Part shown: in pieces, positions 58,501 through 64,000 of the stretch
Layout: every line of letters starts with the position of its first letter
Numbering within the stretch: position 1 is the first letter of the stretch
Origin: Anadara kagoshimensis
Taxonomy: Eukaryota > Mollusca > Bivalvia > Arcoida > Arcidae
Length of the DNA: 64,000 bases
NCBI GenBank assembly: GCA_021292105.1
Contig: CM037870.1
Span: 64,168,083 to 64,232,082, forward strand
Reading direction: 5' to 3'
Notes under the pieces: generated by a model
The model's input: only the letters and a program-made list of their open reading frames with translations
Told to the model about the DNA's origin: nothing
Databases searched by the model: none
Program-made: the position numbers and the translations under genes

Positions 58501-59461
58501 TCAAAGTTCTGTCTCTTTTGCATTTTGTGGCAAATCATACGTCTTAATGACGTCACCATGTATATATTGCACGATCCCGATTGGTTTATTACATTTTGTC
58601 ACCTGACAAAGTTCACATTTACAACTGGCGGGACACTGTCCCGTAAACAAACGTTCTGAATCGGTATCAGAATCACCATCATCATAATAAACAGTATTAG
58701 TACGACCAGCCCGTATGAAATACTCTATATCATCAGTATCATGTTTAGCGATATTTACAACACTTGTTTCATTCGAGCGTGATCTTTTCTCGTCGTCAGA
58801 ATTGCACATTCCCGGGATTATTATGGATTCTATTTGTTCATTGTCTGTCTCTAGGTCTCTGAGATCGAACACAGGTAGACTGTCTCCAGATTTACTACTA
58901 TTGTCGTCTGACCGACTTGAACTAGCACTAGACGTTTTGCTGCCGTCTGAAGAACACGGTTTCCGCCTGTCGAATCCATTTTCGGAATACCGGCGTTCAA
59001 GACCGACAGTTCTTGTTGGACGTACATTGAGTGACATACTTTTTTGTAACAGTTTTCGTCTATAATCAGTCATTGGTTGCGGGTATCTCGTCCTCTCGTC
59101 ATCGAGTCTAGAACGCCTTAAAGTAGAATTCCTTGCTTGTAAACCACCTGTCGACCGTACTGAAGGATTTCTGCAAGGAACAGCAGATTGCGAAGAAAAC
59201 GATTCATTTCTGTTTATAGAACCAGAATCACGCACAGACGAACTACGTTTTACACATTCAACTGTAATGATTTTTCCATAAGAACGCACAGAATTGTTAC
59301 GTTGTACACATTTATTTGGTTCTTCCGGCGAATCACTCTCGTTTCACACGATGACTCATCCTCTGGTATAGTTTCTATTTCTGAGTTTGTTTGAGTTTTT
59401 ACGTCCATTGAAATTGAAATTGTCTTTCTAATGGCGGGATCAAGTGTTGTCAGGAAGGCGG
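58501..59461 (-). CDS. Unrecognised protein, last exon (frame break near 59341)
   Basis: The exon opens after a good acceptor (CTTTTCATTTTCTTTAG on the minus strand) with frame 1 (AAFLTTLDPAIRKTISI, IETIPEDESSCE). Near 59341 coding character jumps to frame 2 (ESDSPEEPNKCVQ), which then runs about 270 codons to the stop. Frame 2 closes just upstream with TGA, and one added base in GAAACGAG would join the two. The C-terminal part is Ser/Arg-rich and probably disordered, with a C-x3-C-x-C-x2-C cluster (CPASCKCELC) near the end. No known domain recognised. The break may be a sequencing error, a polymorphism or true loss of function. Confidence 0.65.
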
Positions 59462-59546
59462 CTAAAGAAAATGAAAAGAAAAAAATATAAGAAAGACATG
59501 TTCTATAAATAGTAGAATAGACCAGTGCAGTGCCAGTAACTATAGT

Positions 59547-59694
59547 ACAGACCTGTCGAAAGTTTAACAGCAAGTTTACAAATTAGTGCCGAATCGACAG
59601 CTCATCTCAATCCCTCGTTTACCTATATATCGACAACGTTAACTAACGTTTATGCTATCTCTCGCCAGCTTTTCTATCACTAGGCTGGCAAGTT
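59547..59694 (+). mobile_element. Family A foldback element, copy 12 (right end lost)
   Basis: ACAGACCTGTCGAAAGTTTA starts it. The forward interior (GCCGAATCGACAGCTCATCT) decays after TTTTCTATCACTAGG. It lies in the intron between the last two exons of the minus-strand gene. Confidence 0.75.
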
Positions 59695-59954
59695 GATCAC
59701 CATACAAATATTCATTTGATGAGCGAGTTGAATCGACCACCTCCAGTTGGAGGCAACGAATTTCTGCATTTTGGTATGGGGTCTGGTTTTTCTGTCTCAT
59801 GGTCCCTCATCAACAATAAAAAGGACCGTTGATGACAGGAATTATTCGGCCCAGTGTTTATAGTGCATGCTATAACTTTCATTGCCATACAAACTATTTC
59901 AATGTACGACCATAGAGCGGAGTGGAGTAATTGAGATTTACGAGGCTGTCAACG

Positions 59955-60140
59955 GTTCAGGCCTAGGGATGGTGAAGGAAACCGGAGTGCCAAGAGAAAA
60001 CAATTCCTCTGCAAAAACTAACAAAACTTATCACACTAGGGTCTGTCCCGATTGGGATTCGAGCCTAGGCGGCGAGAGGCGTTGTGATCTTTCAGTGAGC
60101 GCGCGTTTTAGACCACTCGGCTACCGAGTGGGAGACGGGG
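59955..60140 (+). mobile_element. SINE-2, best copy
   Basis: GGATGGTGAAGGAAACCGGA, GTCTGTCCCGATTGGGATTC and GAGCCTAGGCGGCGAGAGGC are shared with 45985-46135 and, weakly, 42728-42870. GGGATTCGAGCC resembles a tRNA B box. It lies in the same intron. Confidence 0.6.
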
Positions 60141-60242
60141 GTTGGACTAACGGCCAAAAAAGCCATTGCACTATAAACGTCGTTTCTAGATAGTCTAATG
60201 ATTTTAAAGACCAAACGTTCTATAAAAATAAGCAATGATCAC

Positions 60243-60468
60243 CTGCTGGTTTCTCTGACGGCAAGAAACATGATTGTTTAAGATCTTTCCGAGAACTCCC
60301 TTTTATTAAAAGATCATTGGCTACTGGTCTGTTAGAAAATTGTTGTGATTGGATTTCAGCAGCTTTTCTTGCTCTTGGTGTAGTTCCTGCCGATGGAAAT
60401 TTAACACTCGCTTGTTTCTGAAAGTCCTTAACTTTACGACCTCTTACGTCACTCAAACAATCTTGTAT
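60243..60468 (-). CDS. Unrecognised protein, internal exon C
   Basis: 75 codons plus one base, bounded by acceptor TTTTTATTTTTCAG and donor CAG|GTGATC on the minus strand. It reads IQDCLSDVRGRKVKDFQ to CFLPSEKPA. It begins in phase 0 and ends in phase 1, and the 58501-59461 exon begins with the two bases needed to complete that codon. Basic and polar, with no recognised domain. Confidence 0.7.
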
Positions 60469-61186
60469 CTGAAAAATAAAAATGTTAGACTATAGGTGAA
60501 AATATATTCTGTTGTCACCCAAAATGCAAATGGAATTTATCTAAATTTCTTTATTTACACAGGTCAATCAAGTTAATGTGCCAGTAAAAAGAGCATTCAT
60601 ATCCATAACTTCCTCTTCTCATATCTAAAGACTGATGGGTTTGAGTCCCTTTCATCAAGCAGGATTCCAAGTCAAGATCTCGAAGAGCTTTCACGGAACA
60701 GGTACAAAGATTTACATGTTATTTATTTTTACACTGCACAACTGATAAATAAAAACGACCATTCATTAAGTTATAGCTCACAAATAACAAAATCAGGAGC
60801 ATTGAAGACGATTGAGGACAGCCAATAGAAATTTGGTATACGGGAATACTCGTCACACCTCGGGCGATTTCGTGACTTCATCGGTGTGGTACGAATACAA
60901 CCGAGGAAGAAATGGAAATAACGAGGTTTGTCGAATGGAATGAATTGATTGGGTGTTTTATCAAAGTGGAATATCAACGGGCTCAAGAAATACGCTGTTC
61001 CGATATGGCAATTTGAGAGAAAAAAAATGAGACAGAGAGAGTCAACTCAGATATCATGATCACTAATAATTGATATGTTATGTCCGATGATAAATGTAAT
61101 AATCACTCTGGTCGTGAGAGTGTCGCAAAAATATCACAGAAAATCATAAACATGTGAGTAATTAATTTCACGTATTGTCAACTCAC

Positions 61187-61381
61187 TTGCACCGAGTCGT
61201 TCCAGGAAATCACAATAACGTCAAAAAGTGTAAGATGCATAAAATTTTCATTAATACATTCCACAATTCTTGACGTTTCCGTCATCATTACTGGGGAAAA
61301 ACAACACTGTAAACCGTAGGGAGAACATGTTATGTTGCTGTGAAATAATGGAGCCGAATCTGTTTGGTTTATTGTGATTTC
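61187..61381 (-). CDS. Possible internal exon B of the same gene
   Basis: 65 open codons (EITINQTDSAPLF to VIVISWNDSVQ) between a CAG and a strong GTGAGT donor. Both edges are phase 0, as exons A and C require. The acceptor has a poor pyrimidine tract, and A and C also join in phase without it. It could be an alternative exon or chance. Confidence 0.4.
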
Positions 61382-61527
61382 CTGTATCGACTCGACACAA
61401 GTGACTTGACAATATATAAAATTGTTCATTCAGTAAAAAGAAAGGCGATTTTCAGTCATGACCAGAGCGATTAGTGCACTAAAGCAATATTATTATTTTT
61501 ATCATTTAAATCTAAGCAGGTTCTTAC

Positions 61528-61621
61528 CATACACATAATGGAGTTTTCATCGGCTACTGATGATTTATCTGTGGTCCATGCTACTTCACGATGTCCAGAG
61601 GGCAACGATGACATATCAGAT
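61528..61621 (-). CDS. Unrecognised protein, upstream exon A
   Basis: 94 bp between acceptor CATTTGTTTCAG and donor ATG|GTAAGA. It reads SDMSSLPSGHREVAWTTD and on to ENSIMCM, ending in phase 0. The other two frames are closed. Earlier exons must lie further upstream on the minus strand and were not found. Confidence 0.6.
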
Positions 61622-61651
61622 CTGAAACAAATGTAAAACAAAGAACAAATA

Positions 61652-61955
61652 GTTGATTGATTTATTGAATGGGGTTTTACGTCCCAGTTAAGAATAATTC
61701 ACTTCTATCGATATGTCACCGGCTATAGGAGAAGTGACAGAAATTTTAACCGCTCAGGACAATATGCAGGGAGGGTTCTTTAACGACTGCCATAATACGG
61801 AGCATCGGTTTTTAAGGTCTCTTCTGAAGGACCCTTGACTTTCAGTTCCAGATGCCAAGTGCATGACGAAAGAACTATCACTACCTATGTCTAAGTCTTG
61901 GTCAGACCAGACCTTCAACATACGAAGCGAGCACTCTTCAAACTGAGCTACTGTA
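61652..61955 (-). mobile_element. SINE-1, minus orientation
   Basis: TTATTGAATGGGGTTTTACG, CGATATGTCACCGGCTATAG, CGGTTTTTAAGGTCTCTTCT and the tRNA end CGAAGCGAGCACTCTTCAAA. It sits just upstream of exon A, in an intron. Confidence 0.8.
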
Positions 61956-62005
61956 GAGGAATAGACATGAGAAAAGCAGTCTGTGTTGTTTGCAAGGTAC
62001 CGTAG

Positions 62006-62225
62006 AGAACTGTCCGAAAGTTTAACATTGACCTAACGAAAGGAAGTCGAAACTTGGACGAGGAGTGGTAGAGATATAAACAGCTTGTTACTTAAAAGCT
62101 GCAAAGATATAGATAACAGAAAAGCTGTCGCGATATACAATGTAGTAACAAGCTGTTGAAATGAGCGCTCGATTTGGCACCCATTCGTTAGCTTAGTGCT
62201 AAAACTTTCAACAGGACTTTACTGT
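62006..62225 (-). mobile_element. Family A foldback element, copy 13
   Basis: CTGTCCGAAAGTTTAACATT and GTGCTAAAACTTTCAACAGG ends, with a reverse-orientation interior (AAAAGCTGTCGCGATATA, CTCGATTTGGCACCCATTCG). Confidence 0.8.
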
Positions 62226-62885
62226 ATGCTGACCAGGACATGAATACATTCATAAGGTATGTATATCAAATTACAAACCCTAATAAACTGAGACAAGATC
62301 AATGTCAATAGCTTATAAGTAGTGTCTAAAACTGACTACCAAAGTTTACTTAACAAATACAGTTCGTTCAGTTTTGAAACTGGTTGAAGTCAAAGTTCAT
62401 TTAGGTTTTATTTCAAATTCGAAAACACCCGGTGTACTTTTCATGACCGTTAAATAACGTACTGCCGACAATGAATACAGAGACAATGAGATTGTTTTAA
62501 GGCGGCCAACAATCCTTAGATCATTTCGCTTCGAATGCGGAAATATCCTAAACACTAAAGCAGAAAAGGCATTTCAAATTTATTGGCGCGAACATATAAC
62601 AATATCCCCGTCCGGTATACCAATCAATAACGTACGCTGGTCCTAGTTCGGTATAGGACCAGATGGAATTGGGAATTTGTGGTATTTAAAGGCGGTCACA
62701 CTCGCGTAAACTCTGAAACTTTCGGCGTATTATTCACGGACATTGTAATATTTTACTGCGGAAGTGTCGTCACTTCCTATACACTACCTAGTTTTAACAC
62801 ACACACTTATTGTCATGTACGTAGGAGGCGAGGGGTAGAAAAAGAGTAAACACCACCTCTTAGTTAATTTCAACATACAAAATTA

Positions 62886-62923
<38 letters not shown>

Positions 62924-63163
62924 CTACATACATGTACATAATAACTGCCATGAGTGTGTGCTAGATCTTAACAAAGCTATCAAAATTCAAAATCGAAATT
63001 TAAATTTAAAAAAAAAAAAAATAAATTACACAGCAAAATTTTCCCTTTCATCATACAATCTCAACGATTCTATCTAAGATAATTCTCAAGTATTGTCCAA
63101 TATGTTAATCGTTTTTAATTAAAATGAATCACTTGTACATATGATAATAGATTATAGAATAAT
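62226..63163. other. Non-coding stretch with (TG)n
   Basis: 62889-62922 is a (TG)17 microsatellite. The rest shows no supported feature. It could hold the promoter side of either flanking gene, but no motif decides that. Confidence 0.4.
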
Positions 63164-63375
63164 ACAGGCCTGTCGAAAGTTTAACATCAAGCTAACTAAT
63201 TTAGTGATGTTGGTGCAGAATCTGCAGCACATATAGACCCATCGTTGGCTAAATCTCGATAACTTTTCATGCAGCTATCTCTCTTGCCCCAGTTGTTTGG
63301 TATCTATCTCTGTCACTCGACAGTAGAGCTTCGGCTACTTTTTTGGTTTTAGAACTTTGGACAGGTCTATACTAT
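63164..63375 (+). mobile_element. Family A foldback element, copy 14
   Basis: ACAGGCCTGTCGAAAGTTTA and TAGAACTTTGGACAGGTC ends, with a forward interior (CTCTGTCACTCGACAGTAGA). Confidence 0.8.
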
Positions 63376-63647
63376 ATATAGATTATGTATAGGTATGTAT
63401 TAAACTTCTGATATATATCATATACGACAGTAGTTATTATAGCATTTGTTTAGTTTATAGTTTAACTTGATTGTAAGAAAATCTTTTGAAAAAATGGCTT
63501 ATACTTAAGACTTTGTTTTGTATTTGTTGATTTGGTAGAATAAGGCCTATTTTTATTTTTTATTTTTATTTTATTTCAATAGTATGAAGTTCACATCAAG
63601 TTTTTAATTCACTTGGTCTCTTACAGTCAGAGTTTGCGTGCCACAAT

Positions 63648-63856
63648 ACAGACCTGTCGAAAGTTTAATAATGAGCAAGAAAATGGATCAAAGCACGGCT
63701 GCCGAGAACCCGATATATGGATAACCAGTGATCGGAAAACTGTTGAGAGAAATATAGTAACTGTAAAAAAGCTGTCAAGTAATATATCTAACACGAGGTC
63801 GATATTTTACACTAATTGGTTGGTCTAGTGTTAAACTTTCGACAGGTTTGTACTGT
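63648..63856 (-). mobile_element. Family A foldback element, copy 15
   Basis: ACAGACCTGTCGAAAGTTTA and TAAACTTTCGACAGGTTTGT are near-perfect inverted ends. The interior is in reverse orientation (GCTGCCGAGAACCCGATATA). Confidence 0.85.
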
Positions 63857-63925
63857 AGTTACTTCCTCATCTACATAATTATCACTCGCAATACTGCGAG
63901 TCTAGAAAGCGTCTAGTACCGTGAT

Positions 63926-64000
63926 ATGGAAGTACTTGAAACGGGTTTAACCAATACTGAAATTAATGAGTGGTTGAGTGTTGTGGAGAGGAATAATGTT
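63926..64000 (+). CDS. Possible start of a gene running off the window
   Basis: The ATG at 63926 opens 25 codons without a stop to the window end, reading MEVLETGLTNTEINEWLSVV. The composition (balanced polar and hydrophobic, Glu/Asn-rich, amphipathic helix-like) looks coding rather than AT noise. Too short to assign a family, and it may be chance. Confidence 0.35.
   Translation, partial: MEVLETGLTNTEINEWLSVVERNNV

Overview
The window reads as nuclear DNA of an invertebrate animal, most likely a bivalve mollusc or a close relative. It is AT-rich, gene-poor (about five coding loci in 64 kb) and has introns with ordinary GT/AG borders. It is packed with tRNA-headed SINEs, short inverted-repeat (foldback) elements and minisatellites. 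The species call is an inference from repeat style and gene content; nothing in the sequence proves it.

Coding content. (1) 4532-5617 (+): an intact aminergic class A GPCR in one exon, with a likely splice acceptor and an in-frame 17-codon upstream ORF just 5' of it. (2) 28968-32774 (+): an intact L1/Tx1-like LINE ORF2 (endonuclease plus reverse transcriptase) inside a LINE of about 4.8 kb with poly(A) tail and target-site duplication. (3) 34370-35071 (+): a small type I membrane protein with one fibronectin-III domain. (4) 43048-43718 (-): the last exon of the mitoribosomal protein mS38 (AURKAIP1). (5) 58501-61621 (-): three or four exons of an unrecognised protein, joined by phase-compatible splice sites but with one apparent frame break. 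A possible sixth gene starts at 63926 (+) and runs off the end. A dead mariner lies at 53041-54312.

Repeats. About fifteen copies of a roughly 210-bp foldback element (family A, ends like ACAGACCTGTCGAAAG) are scattered over the window in both orientations. Family B (four copies of about 250 bp) and family C (two copies of about 220-250 bp) have the same design. Several copies act as landing sites for other elements: the LINE sits in a family B copy, a 196-bp TIR element sits in one family A copy, and a SINE that itself carries a TIR element sits in another. Larger non-autonomous TIR elements lie at 46506-49252 (TTAA-flanked), 50409-51716 (repeated 15-bp motif), 54797-55536 and 57436-58197 (both with 5-bp duplications).

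Tandem arrays are the other main component: a 61-bp array of about 24 units at 20687-22180, a 37-bp array of 15 units at 43824-44378, a nested 39-bp/274-bp array at 39239-39866, and near-perfect 130-bp palindromes alternating with a TIR cassette at 13805-14958. Older, degenerate arrays lie at 2085-2730, 3110-3850, 5591-6060, 7862-8310, 8840-9085 and 26340-28010. The genes have no evident functional link to one another. The architecture is ordinary genes in a landscape shaped by foldback elements, SINEs and minisatellites.
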